DNA of 64,000 nucleotides, taken from contig NC_037590.1 in assembly GCF_003073045.1 (NCBI RefSeq), positions 44,804,296 to 44,868,295 of the forward strand, in the 5' to 3' direction. The DNA comes from Pomacea canaliculata. Its lineage: Eukaryota; Mollusca; Gastropoda; Architaenioglossa; Ampullariidae. Of this stretch, positions 12,061 through 23,690 are shown piece after piece; position 1 is the stretch's first letter, and each line of letters opens with the position of its first letter. The position numbers and the translations under genes are program-made. Below the pieces are notes generated by a model. The model was not told where the DNA came from. It ran no database searches and saw nothing but the letters and a program-made list of their open reading frames with translations.

Positions 12061-13634
12061 AGAGATGCCAGTATGTGACAAATGTGTATATTTAAAACGT
12101 ATAGTGTTATATGATTGGATTTTTGCTTAAGTGTGCATTAAATACAACTGACATCTCCAGATGAACGGAAATGATGTTGTGAATGCTATTGTGAAATAAA
12201 TGTTTAAAAAAACTATAATGAGCATTTACCACAGTTGGATAGCTACTTTTCAAGAAAATAAGGTGGCAAAGATAAGAAACATTTTTATTGTAAAATGACC
12301 AATTAAAGACACACATAATAGCATGAATTTTTAACAGGCATTATATTGCAACATGGGTCTAAATATTTTCAATACTTTTAACTGAAAAAAATCATAACTT
12401 TTCAAATAATATGTACAATCATAAAAATATGATTCTTTCACACCTGAAGCACTCTGCATATATATAAAACAAAATCTTACTAAAAAGATACTTTTTTTAA
12501 CGTTTTAAAAATGGCCATAGGGTAGGGTGGTCCACAAGAACAGATCTTTCATGTGTATCAACTTGTAATAATAAACACAGTTTTTTTAGACTATAGCACT
12601 AAATCTGTCAGTAATATTACTAAAATTTTGAAAAGGTTATTTTATCACTTTATTAAATAAGTGGAGACATGTACATACATAAACAGTATTTAGGCAATCA
12701 GAGCATCACCATGCATAGTCTATTTTGTGTTTGGCTATGCTATAAATTTTTTAAGGTTCAAAACTGCAAAAATATAGAGATTACAATGAATGTTGATAAG
12801 GAAAAAAATGGTAAATGATCATTTTATCAAAGTTTTAAGAGGGACAACCTTTGGAGGCAGGAGACTTAAAAAAATTACTTTGTTAAGAATGAACTATATG
12901 GTGATCAGCTGGAATCCGTACTTCACCTAGTGATGCCACTATCAACAAGAGCAAATCAGAAAAAAAAAATTAAGTGTGTGTGTGTGTCAGAGAACGAGTG
13001 TGTAAGATCCTCAACACATTTACACTATAAAGTCTCATATACAAAGATATACAAAATAGGCCCACTCTCCGATCTAACTATACATAAAAGGCATATGTTC
13101 ATTAACACAGTTCTAATTTAGTAATCAATCTTTCTTTTGTTCCTTGGCTTCTTCCTTTCTATCCTTATAGATCAGTGAAGAATTTTTTTTTCTTTTTATA
13201 TAAGATACAATTGTGGTACATCAAAACAAATTCCCATTTCATTATATTTGCATAAACTGTTGGATGGACAAATTAATTGCTTATGAGTACAACCAAAGCT
13301 AGTGAAAACTCTACCTGCATCCTACATATAAATTTTTGTATTTTCTTAAAACATAAGACAAGAATCTCTACATCATGTGCAGTACAAAACACTAGCAGCC
13401 TTTGAGTTTACATGGACGCTATCTGCTTCTTAAACATGGATATGATTGAAAAGACAGAAAAACACCACATTCATGGTTGTACTAACAGCGATTGTACTTC
13501 ATGCAGATCAAACTTTTGTAAACTTTGGCAAACAGGAAGTGTTTAAATACAAGACATGATTGGATAGCAAACACTAATGTCCTAAAGCTGTCCTCTCAGT
13601 AGAAGACCACAACACTGCTGAAATGTTTATCATA
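12061..13634. other. AT-rich spacer left of the LRPAP1 3' end
   Basis: Low-complexity AT-rich sequence with a short TG run near 12975. No coding exon was recognised. It may include distal 3' untranslated sequence of LRPAP1 if more distal poly(A) sites are used. Confidence 0.4.
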
Positions 13635-13640
13635 TTTATT
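13635..13640 (-). promoter_or_regulatory. Probable poly(A) signal of LRPAP1
   Basis: AATAAA on the minus strand, about 70 nt downstream of the LRPAP1 stop. It is the nearest canonical hexamer, but others may be used. Confidence 0.45.
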
Positions 13641-13707
13641 TTTGAACATACAATCTTTCTGCTACATTATCATAATTTTTATTATAATATAAATAATAAT
13701 ACTAATG

Positions 13708-16700
13708 CTAAAGCTCTAAGTGCTTGGCAAATGCCTTGTCCACTCTTGTCTTTAGATCACTGTGCAGCTTCTTCACCTAATAAACAAAGGATAAAAGATA
13801 AATTTACCTCTATCATGTTAATTCTCTGAAAAACAAATGAATAAATGTGTACATGTGTATGAAACTTTATGTGTGTGCGTGCGAGTGTGCACGCATGTCT
13901 ATGTTAACACACAAGGAGACAAATCTGTCCATAAAAATAAGCGACCATATAAAGGAATGCGCAAGCTAAAATTTGCTTAAAAAGAGAGTTAAAAATAAAA
14001 ACTTTAGTAATATATATAGATATAGCCCTGGTAGGTAAATAATTGCTTACAACATAACACAGTGTCAACAATTTCAAGATTCTTCTAACACCTATTACAC
14101 ACTGTCCCTTTACACCAACCAAAAGGACTAAAATAAATAAGACAGTGTTATAAACAACACTGACACTTCTTTAAGTCCATTATGGGATATGACTGTGCAA
14201 GCTATCCTTAGAGCAATATAGCAAGCTTGGATAAATCTTTATTAAGACGTTAATAATACTATTGAAGAAGCAAACAGTCCACATATTTATGAAAAGGTCA
14301 TATGATGAAGTCATATAATGAGGCAAAACAAAATTTCAACGAGAGATTCTTGAAATACCTTTATCCCCAGGTCACGTGTTTTCTGCTCAAGCTGCAGATG
14401 TTTCTCTGGATATGATCCATCCTCCAAGTCATTCTTCAATGCATCAGCAGATTTGCGTAGCTGGTCTTCAAAAAATTCTTGCTTGTATAGCCTATTCTCA
14501 AAGTGTCTCAGTTCTTCCTGCAGCAAGTCATGTTTAAGTTCTCATATTTACACTTATGGCCACATATGCAAAATTAATAGGCATTTGAAATCTTTTGTAC
14601 CCTCTGTAGTCTAACTGTTGAACCATGGATGAATTGTTAGTTGTGTGAGTGATACTGCATGTGTTCCTTAAGAACTGTTTTAGATCTAAGATTGCATGGG
14701 TTTTTTTGTTTTGATATGATGCACCACTTGCCTTTTCCTTATCTTGTAACTAGCACTTGTTGTGCTCTTTTCTAAAAAAATTTCCTAATTGTTTTAACTA
14801 AGCTTACTTCCCTTGTTATAATTGTCCACTGAGATTAATAAAGTTGGTTATTTGCCATTTTTTACATATACATGTATGCATACAGGAATAGACAGGAAGT
14901 CAGAATGAACCTAAACAGAATTAATCTGAAGAACATAAATGAAAGGGAAAAAAATACATCTTCAAGTGGTCACACATGTACTATTATTTTCAATGAAAAT
15001 TGGAAATACTACATATGTGTGTGTGTATGCACATATAATTATAATACATACATCATACATATCACTAAACATATCACTCATCATACCAGCTGTCCAAGAA
15101 AGGCAAAATTTCATCAAACCTTAAAAGAATTCCGTTCCTCTTCTGACCAGTTGGTTTTCTGTGCCATAGCCCACAGTTGATAGACTCGATTGTCCTTAAA
15201 ATCTGGTTCCTCTTTGTCAAACTGCTTGAAAAATAAATCAGTCTGTAACTGGTACGAGTCTACATCGGTACAGAAAAACATTTCCATATTGATTGAAACT
15301 TCTGATATTTTCAAGGCCACACAATAATATATATATAGAGTGTATTATCAAATTTAAAAACGTGTGCTCAGCATGCTTTAACATATATGTAAAGAATACA
15401 GGAGAGGTGGAATAGCAAAAAAAATGGACATCAAACAAAATCCCAATGAATGGACAGCAGATTAAAATAAATGAAAGAGGAATGAGTGGGTGGTGGTCCA
15501 TGGCTGTTCTTAACTGGAAGAGTAATTTTTCTGGTTAATCCAGATAATAAACAAGACTCTAGCATGAAAACAAGTTCGCAACCAGGTGCACTTTGTTTTG
15601 TTGCCTAGTGGGCAATCTTGGAAGAGATAAAGGCTAAGGGAACAAACGCCAACAGAAAATCAAGACATGAACACAGTGTCTGGGTGAACACTTTCCTGGA
15701 AGAAAGTACTGACATTCCATTTGGGTCCAACCAAGGACCAGTTTCCACGTGTTTACGACCAAGGCAACCCTGTTAAGTTCACTCTTCGGTAAATATTTTT
15801 AGTTATGTTTTTCCTGTTACTTGTATTCTTTTTCTCTCATCATACTGATACCTGTAAAATATTTACAGAAAAGTGAATTTTAAGTACATGCTTAAATGCC
15901 TCAAGAGACTATGCATAACAGTTCTGCAGTTCTGACATCATGGGCAAGTATGCGATTGCCATGTTTTGGTTTTGATAGAAAGAAGGGTAGGAATGTGAGT
16001 GTTGGAGAACAAAAAAAAACTTGTGCTGAAGTGCATGGAATGAGAGGCTCAGAAAAATAGGTTGGACAGGAACCATAGAATAAGCAAAAATCGACTAGAC
16101 AGTTGATAATATATGCTTTAATTAAAGGCCAATGATGAGCAAAACGAAAAGCAGTCACAGAATGATGTTTATGTTTTTAAGAATCAAGTGTGTGGCAGAA
16201 GTTTGTGAATAAGATGGTCATGGAAGCCAGGAAGAAGAGAACTACAACAGTCAAGATAGGCTGAGATCATAGCACAAACAAGAGTTCAGAAACTGGCAGA
16301 CAACAAATGGCAGATAGAACTAATCCAGTGAAATGGAAAATGGGTAGACAAGCAAATGTTAGAAATCAACTTATAAAAGTTATATAAGCAGTAAGCACAA
16401 AACCAAGATATAAAGCAGATAAGGAGAAGAGAACATCACCAAACTTGATAGACTGTCTGATCATACATAAAGTTACTATTGCCCATCTTGCATAACAACA
16501 GTTTCATCATCATCAAAGTTTAATTTGCAATGGGCAATTCAGTTTAAAAGAGCTAGAAGTGAGGACTGGAAAGTCATGACAATAAATTTTCTTTCATTGA
16601 GATGGTAACTTACAAAGAAAGTTTTCAGTGATTATGCACAGTTCATCTGCACCTTCTTTACTTTTATCAGCCAAGATACAGATATAATAATAACAATACA

Positions 16701-19700
16701 AAAATAAATGCAAAATTTGTAAAGCGCATACTCACACTCCTAAGGAGTATGCTCTTAGTGCTTAAGAACAAGAACGAAACATGGACAGCATACGAAGGAC
16801 AGGAAAACAAATAACATGTGAGCTATAAAACAATAAACAACCGTACTAAAAGAAGAATAAAATCAAATACAGAAAATACAAAGAGGAACCAAATAACAAG
16901 ATATCAACAAAATGCTGCATTCTGAGTGAAAGGGCTCTTTTATTAAATACGAATAGTTAAAGACAGAGTCAGGCGTTGGAAGTGTGCTAAAATATTAATC
17001 TGCTACTCACAGAACTTCTAAAAGATCCACAAATAATACTAAGAACTAAAATCTGCTTTTCTATGCAGACCAACATACTCATAACAGAACCAATGATCAT
17101 GAAAGCAATAATAAGATTGTAGTAGTGAATATTATTATGGAAAGGGTGAGGGAAAAGTATGAAAAATACATGAAAAAATCTCCATAATTACTGTGTTTAG
17201 AACAACCAACCTCTGAAAACATTCCTTCTAGTCTAAAGTATCCACTCTTGATGTCCTTATTCTTCGTCTTCAAGTCAAGGTTTAGATCTTTTCTCTTCTC
17301 AAGTGTCATGCCAGATTTTTTACTGCCAGAGATTTCATTGTCTGTAACATCTTGAATAAAATTGTTGCTGACATTAAAATTGAGCAAATATATATATATG
17401 ATAAACATATCATAAGCCAAAGTAGGAACAGATAACAAAATCACTCTCAACAATCACGTCTCACACCTTCAGGTGCAACTACATGCACTTATATATATGC
17501 ACACACACACAAACACACCCATATTAAAAAAAAATCTGGTCTATCATTATATTGTCATTTCTACCCAGCGCTATCTAGAGAAATCGGACTACGCTTCCTG
17601 TGGGTATGACACTACTCCTCCGAGGTGAGGTAATACAATGACTGATCCCATGCCAGTTGTTGCACTGGGAGAGGTCTCCTTTCTTTGGTAACTTGACCAA
17701 GTAGCCTTGTTTCTAGTCTGTTGGTACTAGCTCTTGTGTAGAAGGGGCTGTAAAATTTTTGCTGTTGTTTCTGGGTCTGCCTTTAGTGCTTCTGGAGGTA
17801 TGCCGTCCGGGCCTGCTACTTTGCCACTTTTTATGCCTTCCTGTGTCCATGTCAGTAATCCAGAGAGTTCAGTCAGAGCAGCTGACTGATAAAGCTGTGT
17901 ATCATAACATGTGACATGGCATGACATGACATAATATCAGACAGATGGGAGGCATACAACACAAAAAGTATTGGCCCCAATACAGATCCCTGGGGGACAC
18001 CATATCTCAATAACAAAGCATCTGAAAAAACATATATTCACACACACACAGCCTGGGTTCGGTCCATGAGGTAGGATCAAAACCATGACAAAACGACATC
18101 ATGAATACCAAAAGACTGTTGAAATTTGTGTATAAGTATTGTGTGTAAGTAAAAACATTGACTCTGAACACTGAGCAATGTCTGTAACACAATTCATGGC
18201 TGCCTGAAAAATCTGACAGTGCACATATGACTTGTATATAAATTATTGAATATGTAGTACACATATCTGCCTCCCATATTATGTTATTATTGAAAGATTC
18301 ACACAGATAGTGGTAAGCGCAGCAAGTGTGCTAACTCTCTACCCTTTTTCTTAATTAATTATAATTAATATGTACATGATATATAGCACACAAATATCCC
18401 GGCATACAAACATGCACAGCATGCACACGCACACAGGTATGCACAGAAATTAGTTGTTAATCATACCTTCAATGCCTAGCTCATTCTTCAGGAAGTTGAG
18501 TTCATCAATTTTCATCTGCTGGTGCCAAAACTCTTCACGAAGTTTTTCAAGATCTTGTTCTGTAAAAGAAAGTTCGAAAACAGTATGTCAATCAAAGAAG
18601 CAGAAAGATGCAATTCATAAATCGATTTTTTTCACAATTATTGCATTACAAAACTATCAAATTGCATAAATAAATTGTTAATATAAAAAAAATTAATAAA
18701 ATGAAAGGGCCAACTATTCATTGAGTGGACCAAGATTAATTAATGAATAATTCTTCATTAATGAAGACAAAGGTCACATGATAAATACAGTCACAATCCA
18801 GACCAACTCTGTTAAAGGATCAAGGCCTTTCAATGATAGCTGAAAAATGTAAATGTCTACAACAACACACATGTATATTTTTACCTTCAAGTAAGCAACT
18901 CTGACAAAATAATTTTACACATATAAAATTAAGTTAGACAAAAAGAAATATTTATTTTAAAAATGTAAAATATTGTAATATTAAGCCACAAGCTCAGACA
19001 GAGCAGACCTGTAAATCCTGCTTTTTCTGCTCTCTGCCACATTGCTTGAAGTTTCTTATCTGAAAAGTGGGTCATTTTCTTTTCCTGCTGAGGCGTGATC
19101 TCATTGGCAAGTTCATTCTCTTTAAAGAAGTCTTCAAGACCATGCTTCTCAATAATATCTGAAAGTAGAACATTCAGCCAATTCTGTAAATATTCTTTGA
19201 TCGACTTTTGATTTGACAAATATTAAGGCCTTGATCGCTACTTTGTCTTCCTACTATTCATATTTTTTTAATTGTCTGGAATGTGTACATGCACAGTTTT
19301 ATTTGTGCTTAAGACATAAATTGTTTTGGCTAAAATTTATTTTTATCAGATCACAGAAAGTGACAACCATCTAATATCTGGTTCAGCAAAGCCATGCCTC
19401 ACCTGAATTTAATTTGAAAGTAAGGGATTTCCTAAATGGTTATTTCACATCAAGAAAATAAACAAAATATAGGTTACCATTCTATTTAAAACCACAAAAA
19501 AATTAAATCAGAGATCATGTTTTGCCTTTAACACAAAAAAAAAAGAGGCTGCAGTTTCGGTAAATAATTTATAGATACAGTACATCAGTTTATTATCTAA
19601 TCACCTCGGAATTCAGCATTGACCTGAGCTTCTTTAAGCCCATCTTTGTCCATGCCATCAGCTCGAAGTTTCTTAAAAGCTGCCTCATGCTTGTCCTGTA

Positions 19701-20603
19701 CCTTCAGGTCCACATACAAGTCAGCCAGTTTTGACCCTGAAAGATGCTGTCAAGAACACATTGGTGCAATAAATAATTACCTTTTATTTATGACTACTCC
19801 TATGATTCTGCAAGCTTTTTACTGCGTACAGGACACTTCATGGATAAAGCTTTTAAATTTAAAAGAATATTTAAAGAGAAAAAGCATGTTTATTGGCAGT
19901 TGTAAAATACGTTCTCTGCAAGATAAGCTGCCTATTTTAAACAGAGCCATGCGATTAAGTTTAGTCACCATTTTTCGTCTTTCGGGCGTGGAACGATTTG
20001 ACTTTTCGGTGTTGGGACGAAATGGAAGGCTGTGGGGCAAAATGACCGCCTCCCCACCCCCCTCCCACTATCCTGTATCTAATACTGTCACTCTTCAATG
20101 CAGTGTAATACATAGTGAAAGTTTGTCAAGTATTGCACGCAAAGAACAACTTTATGAGAGCTCACCACGCAATTAATAGGTTGTTACGGACGTCAAAAAC
20201 ATATATCCTAAAACCGAAAAAGCCCTTAACCTAACCCAAACTCGGATCAATCTAAACCTAACTCTACCTCTTACTAACCTCAGTTTTAGCTCGATCTGTT
20301 TCCTGTTTGTAAAAAGCGGCATGCCACCGTAATCCGTCAACATGTTAATTATTTTTAAAAAGGCAATCGTAAAAGAGTTTCACAACGACAATCTGCATCA
20401 GTGTGATCAGACCGCACACATTCTAGAAATTGCGTTACCTTTTTCGCCTTCTCCCATAACAAATTCACTTTAAGCATGCGGAATGGACGTTCTTCAGTGA
20501 CTATATCTGGAATTTGGACATTATCGTATGCCGATTTTTTATCACAAGAGCAAAAGAAAAGTAAGCAACTTAAAAGCAATGAAAAAGTAAGTGCTCGAGT
20601 CAT
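13708..20603 (-). CDS. LRPAP1: LRP-associated protein / receptor-associated protein (RAP)
   Basis: ER chaperone that binds newly made LDL-receptor-family proteins and stops them binding ligands too early. Eight minus-strand exons: 20439-20603, 19605-19746, 19009-19158, 18467-18559, 17211-17350, 15120-15224, 14359-14517 and 13708-13776. All join in consistent phase for 340 residues (human 357). Residues 1-20, MTRALTFSLLLSCLLFFCSC, form a signal peptide. The first RAP domain shows FRMLKVNLLWEKAKK (human MEKLNQLWEKAQR). Later exons carry the three-helix repeats (KLQAMWQRAEKAGFTG, RVYQLWAMAQKTNWSEEE, LRHFENRLYKQEFFEDQLRK). The protein ends KHLEL, matching the human HNEL-type ER-retrieval signal. 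An in-frame ATG at 20621 would add six residues before the signal peptide, so I chose 20603. Introns hold LINE fragments at 15.9-18.2 kb. Confidence 0.93.
15900..16480 (-). mobile_element. Diverged LINE ORF2 fragment in an LRPAP1 intron
   Basis: The minus strand reads HHWPLIKAYIIN and later CPTYFSEPLIP and SKPKHGNR, matching the CR1/L2-type C-terminal block (consensus HWLPIKARI, APSYLSDLL, RTKTHGxR). The nucleotide sequence at 16200-16290 also aligns with 39500-39590, part of the longer LINE copy further right. Degenerate and 5'-truncated. Confidence 0.65.
16690..16950 (-). mobile_element. LINE 3'-end fragment (same family as 38,826-40,340)
   Basis: AATGCAAAATTTGTAAAG and the following 220 bp, including CATGGACAGCATACGAAGGA, recur nearly unchanged at 38,835-39,060. 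In the longer copy this block is the 3' untranslated end of a minus-strand LINE ending in an ATT-rich tail. Here only that end was inserted. Confidence 0.7.
17570..17875 (-). mobile_element. RTE-like LINE fragment
   Basis: The minus strand encodes IKSGKVAGPDGIPPEALKAD, the RTE-type reverse transcriptase entry motif. After a short degenerate stretch it reads QGYLVKLPKKGDLSQCNNWH (family: GxLVKLPKKGDLSxCxNWRG). It abuts a different LINE at about 17,870, so the two are nested or were joined by deletion. Confidence 0.75.
17876..18225 (-). mobile_element. CR1/L2-like LINE reverse-transcriptase fragment
   Basis: In minus-strand order the fragment shows a degenerate copy of the ALLDLSAAFD region, FGIHDVVLSWF, then YGVPQGSVLGPILFVLYASH (RT motif with PQG) and finally DTQLYQSA, the remnant of FADDTQLY. 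The reading frame is interrupted in several places. It sits in LRPAP1 intron 4. Confidence 0.75.
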
Positions 20604-20709
20604 ATTTTTTCCTTGCAGCATTATAGAGTCTCCTCCCCCGTGGTGGGTCTAAGGGACGTCACTCTCAGAGAGTGTTTGGGGGGAATCCCCGCGGCAGGAC
20701 GGTAGTGAA
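20604..20709. promoter_or_regulatory. Bidirectional promoter region of LRPAP1 and FADD
   Basis: Only 106 bp separates the divergent start codons of LRPAP1 (minus) and FADD (plus). The gap is more GC-rich than its surroundings. It contains GACGTCAC (20655-20662, a CRE/ATF-like core) and GGGGAATCCCC (20680-20690, kappa-B-like). Transcription starts cannot be placed from sequence alone; leader exons elsewhere are possible. Confidence 0.6.
20680..20690. promoter_or_regulatory. Palindromic kappa-B-like site
   Basis: GGGGAATCCCC matches the NF-kappaB/Rel consensus GGGRNWYYCC and is palindromic around its centre. It ends 19 bp before the FADD start codon. Rel regulation of FADD is inference; one site of this length can occur by chance, although GC-rich words are rare in this AT-rich window. 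Confidence 0.45.
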
Positions 20710-22421
20710 ATGGCGAACGAAGGCGTTAGTAGCGATGCGCTCGCATTTCGACAAATGCTGGTAAGACTAGATTCCAAAATCACCCCTCAAGAACTCGAAA
20801 AAATGAAGATATATTGCAAAGATATACTTGGAACCAAAATTCGAGATCAGATCAGATCGTTCGTTGCACTGTGCGAGAAGCTTGAAGAACGAAAGCGTCT
20901 CAGTCGTAAAGAGATGACTTTTTTTGAAACAATGTTGACTCTCTGCACGGACGGCAGACTGGATGTTCTAGACATTTTGAATGAGTTTCGAAACCAAATC
21001 ACGAAAGTCGGTGGTTGGTCAGCACAGAGAAGGTAAATCTTTGAAAGATTATTAGTATTTGTTAGTGGTAATGGGCTCTCATGCACCACCATTCACATGG
21101 TTATAACTCTGAGGAGGTTATAAATGGCTGTCACATATCTTGGATTTGTTGAGAGCAAATGATTTATAAATTGCTTGTTTTGTTTTTCTTTTTGTATTGT
21201 ATACCTGAAAATAGAATCCCCCCGGACATGCTGCCCACACTGCTGAGAAATGCACCCACCTTTATAAATTTTTAAATATTATAAATTTTTAATACTATTT
21301 AAAAACATCTTTCCTAAGGGTTAAATATAACTGTCCGGTATCCAGTTTATAATTTTGTATTTTTTTAAGAGTTATGCGTGTAAAAAAGATTGTATATAAT
21401 CATGGTAATTCTGTGAATACTGGTTTGTGTTTATCCTTTATTTTGTTGTTGTTGACTGAGTATATAACAAATGTCATTTATAGGGTAGAGATAAAAACCA
21501 TGATGGTGCCAGCTACCACTGCTCACTTGCTTGCCTCCCCTACCTTCTGTCTTTAGGTTTCTTACACAAATACCATCACAGATAATGTTGTCTAAGTTTG
21601 CTTAGCCAAGAGGCATTGTAGATTTTTCAAAACTTTAAGCCACCCCTAACATCTTAGAAAAATAAATATGAAAGTGAACATACTACAGACCAACATTATA
21701 CAGACCAAAAATAGTCTACAACCTTCTCTTTGACAAAAAAAGGGAATGCTTTTTAAACATTTAGCGATGATTGGAAAAAAACGTCTTTTATCTATGGTCC
21801 TACTGTCTGCCACAAACATAGGTCACCACACTCTGCCTTTTCAAGAAGATATCATTTTCTCTTCCAGTCCAGGTATACATTTCAATAATACAGAATCATC
21901 TTGCAGTAATGTACAGGTTTGTAAGCAGTCACACGTGCATGCACACATGTATGCAAGTGATGGAGACAAAAATTGTTAATCTACTCATGATGTTAAGGCT
22001 ACTGTGTCCATTACGGCCTGATAAATTCTTGCTTCTGTCTTAAATTTGTTGTATCATGAAGTTTCATCTAAAAATGGTAAGTCGGAGTAATAAGGAGAAG
22101 TGAAGAATTCAATCAGAGCTGTGAAGGTATAAATGTTCAGATTGTCTGCTTTCAGATCTGAAGAAGGAAACTGCATTCCTGATTAATAACCTTGGACGAG
22201 ATTGGAAGTTTTTCATGCGAGCATTGGGAGTACAAGAGGCTGTGCTTGACATGTGCATTGATGCTTATCCACGAAATGTGCGTGAACAAATTAACGCTGC
22301 ATTTAAGGAGTGGCAAGAACAGTCAGAAGCTGTTGTTAGTCGAGAAGCTTTACTTACAGCCTTAAAAGATGTGAAACGCAATGACCTTTTTCAAAAAATC
22401 AACTCTGGTAACTTATCCTAA
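20710..22421 (+). CDS. FADD: FADD-like adaptor (death effector domain + death domain)
   Basis: Cytosolic adaptor linking death-domain receptors or IMD-type complexes to DED caspases. Exon 1 (from 20710) encodes the death effector domain at residues ~10-90, including the RxDxL-type motif in GRLDVLDIL. Exon 2 (22156-22421) encodes the death domain: NNLGRDWKFFMRALGV, YPRNVREQI and the stop after SGNLS. Total about 188 residues (human 208). The exon 2 frame needs a phase-1 junction, so the exon 1 donor is probably at 21010 or 21013. The better-looking donor at 21032 (AGAAG then GTAAAT) gives the wrong phase for a direct join and would need an extra exon I could not find. Head-to-head with LRPAP1. 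Confidence 0.88.
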
Positions 22422-23203
22422 ACAGAAATACTTAAATAGTTATTGTTGATCTACAAAAAAAACCCCCAATTAAGTGTGTGTTAAAATTGAACTTAAATGA
22501 AGGTGCATTAAATGTACAGGTATGTGAGCATTCACATATGTGTGTGTGTGGGAGTGGGGGTGTTTGCAAGTGAGTTGAAACTTCTAAATCTAATAGCGTA
22601 TTTGTCTGCTTTACAGAAGGCTCAGCACACAAAACATATTCAAAAACACAAAGACACAAACTCACTCAACAGACAAACTGAGACAGACTAAAACATGCTC
22701 ACAAACAATTTTTGTACAGAGATATATCAACAGACACAATCAACACAAAATATGAACAGACAGACTAATGAGAATGCAAACACAGATGAACGCTACATAA
22801 CATGCAAACGTTACATTTATAGAAGGATTAATGGGATGATGAAACATGAAGCCAGTAGTAGGCTCATGATGCTCCTTTTTCTAATGAAAATGACATATGT
22901 ATATACTTTAAAATGGTGCACAGTTGCTGAACATCAGCCATTAATGTGGAAATTTATTGTCAGTGACCCTGGGACATTCTGAGATAATTTCCAAACACTA
23001 TAAATAATGTACTAATAGTGATAGTTATCAGAAGCAAATGTGATTTCCATGCAAAATGTACTTTTTCTGGAGTCAGGTACATTGTATCTTTCAAGAGCAG
23101 TGTACCTTCATAGGAAAAACTTAAATTATATATATATTTTTGGTAGTATAAAAACTTCTTTTCAGTTAAAGACCAACCTGAACGGGTTGCATTTTTTTTT
23201 TTC
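22422..23203. other. FADD downstream region
   Basis: Probable 3' untranslated and flanking sequence of FADD, with a short TG run near 22537. No further gene was recognised. Confidence 0.4.
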
Positions 23204-23690
23204 CAGATATCCTAGATACAGGTGATATAAAACTAACCCGTAAATTTCAGCTTCCAAAACCCATCTGTAAATTAATTTTCTGGTACAATTCGCACCTGCA
23301 ATCAATGAGTGCTGATCATGGTGTACTACGTCATGTTGGTGCACCATTCACAACATTGCCTGCAGTCAACTTCAATCAGAGAGAGAGAATGAGCGACAGT
23401 TTGGATTATTCAGATGGTGACAATCTGCATTTCTTATGGTTCTGAAAAACTGCTACTTTAGCAGTGAAATGCAGACTCTCAATGTCCAAATAACCCAAAC
23501 TGTCGCTCTGATTGGTGTTGGCAGCTAGCAATGTTGTGAATAGTGTACCAACATGACTTAGTCCACTGTAACCAGCGCTCGTTGATTGCAGGTACCAATC
23601 GTGTATTTTGCTAGCGGATAATTAACGGATGGGTTTTGAAAACTGAAATTTACAGGTTAGGTTTATCTCACCTATATCTATCGATACCTG
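23204..23690. mobile_element. Fold-back element with ~230-bp inverted arms
   Basis: The left arm (23204-23433) and right arm (23465-23690) are imperfect reverse complements over nearly their whole length. For example, CAAAACCCATCTGTAAATTA pairs with the reverse complement of TAATTAACGGATGGGTTTTG, and GAGCGACAGTTTGG with its partner near 23500. The central loop is about 31 bp (23434-23464). No open frame and no clear target duplication were found, so it looks like a palindromic MITE or Foldback-type element. Confidence 0.75.

Noticed and set aside
12975-12990. TG dinucleotide run as a regulatory element
   Set aside because: Short simple repeat like several others in the window (for example near 15,017 and 22,537); no evidence of function.
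19646-20176. 176-codon plus-strand open frame
   Set aside because: Its left part is antisense to LRPAP1 exon 2 and the rest is intron. No homology and no suitable splice or start context; the true exon is on the minus strand.
21001-21034. FADD exon 1 ending at the GTAAAT donor (21032)
   Set aside because: It would enter the death-domain exon out of frame; kept only as an alternative needing an extra exon.
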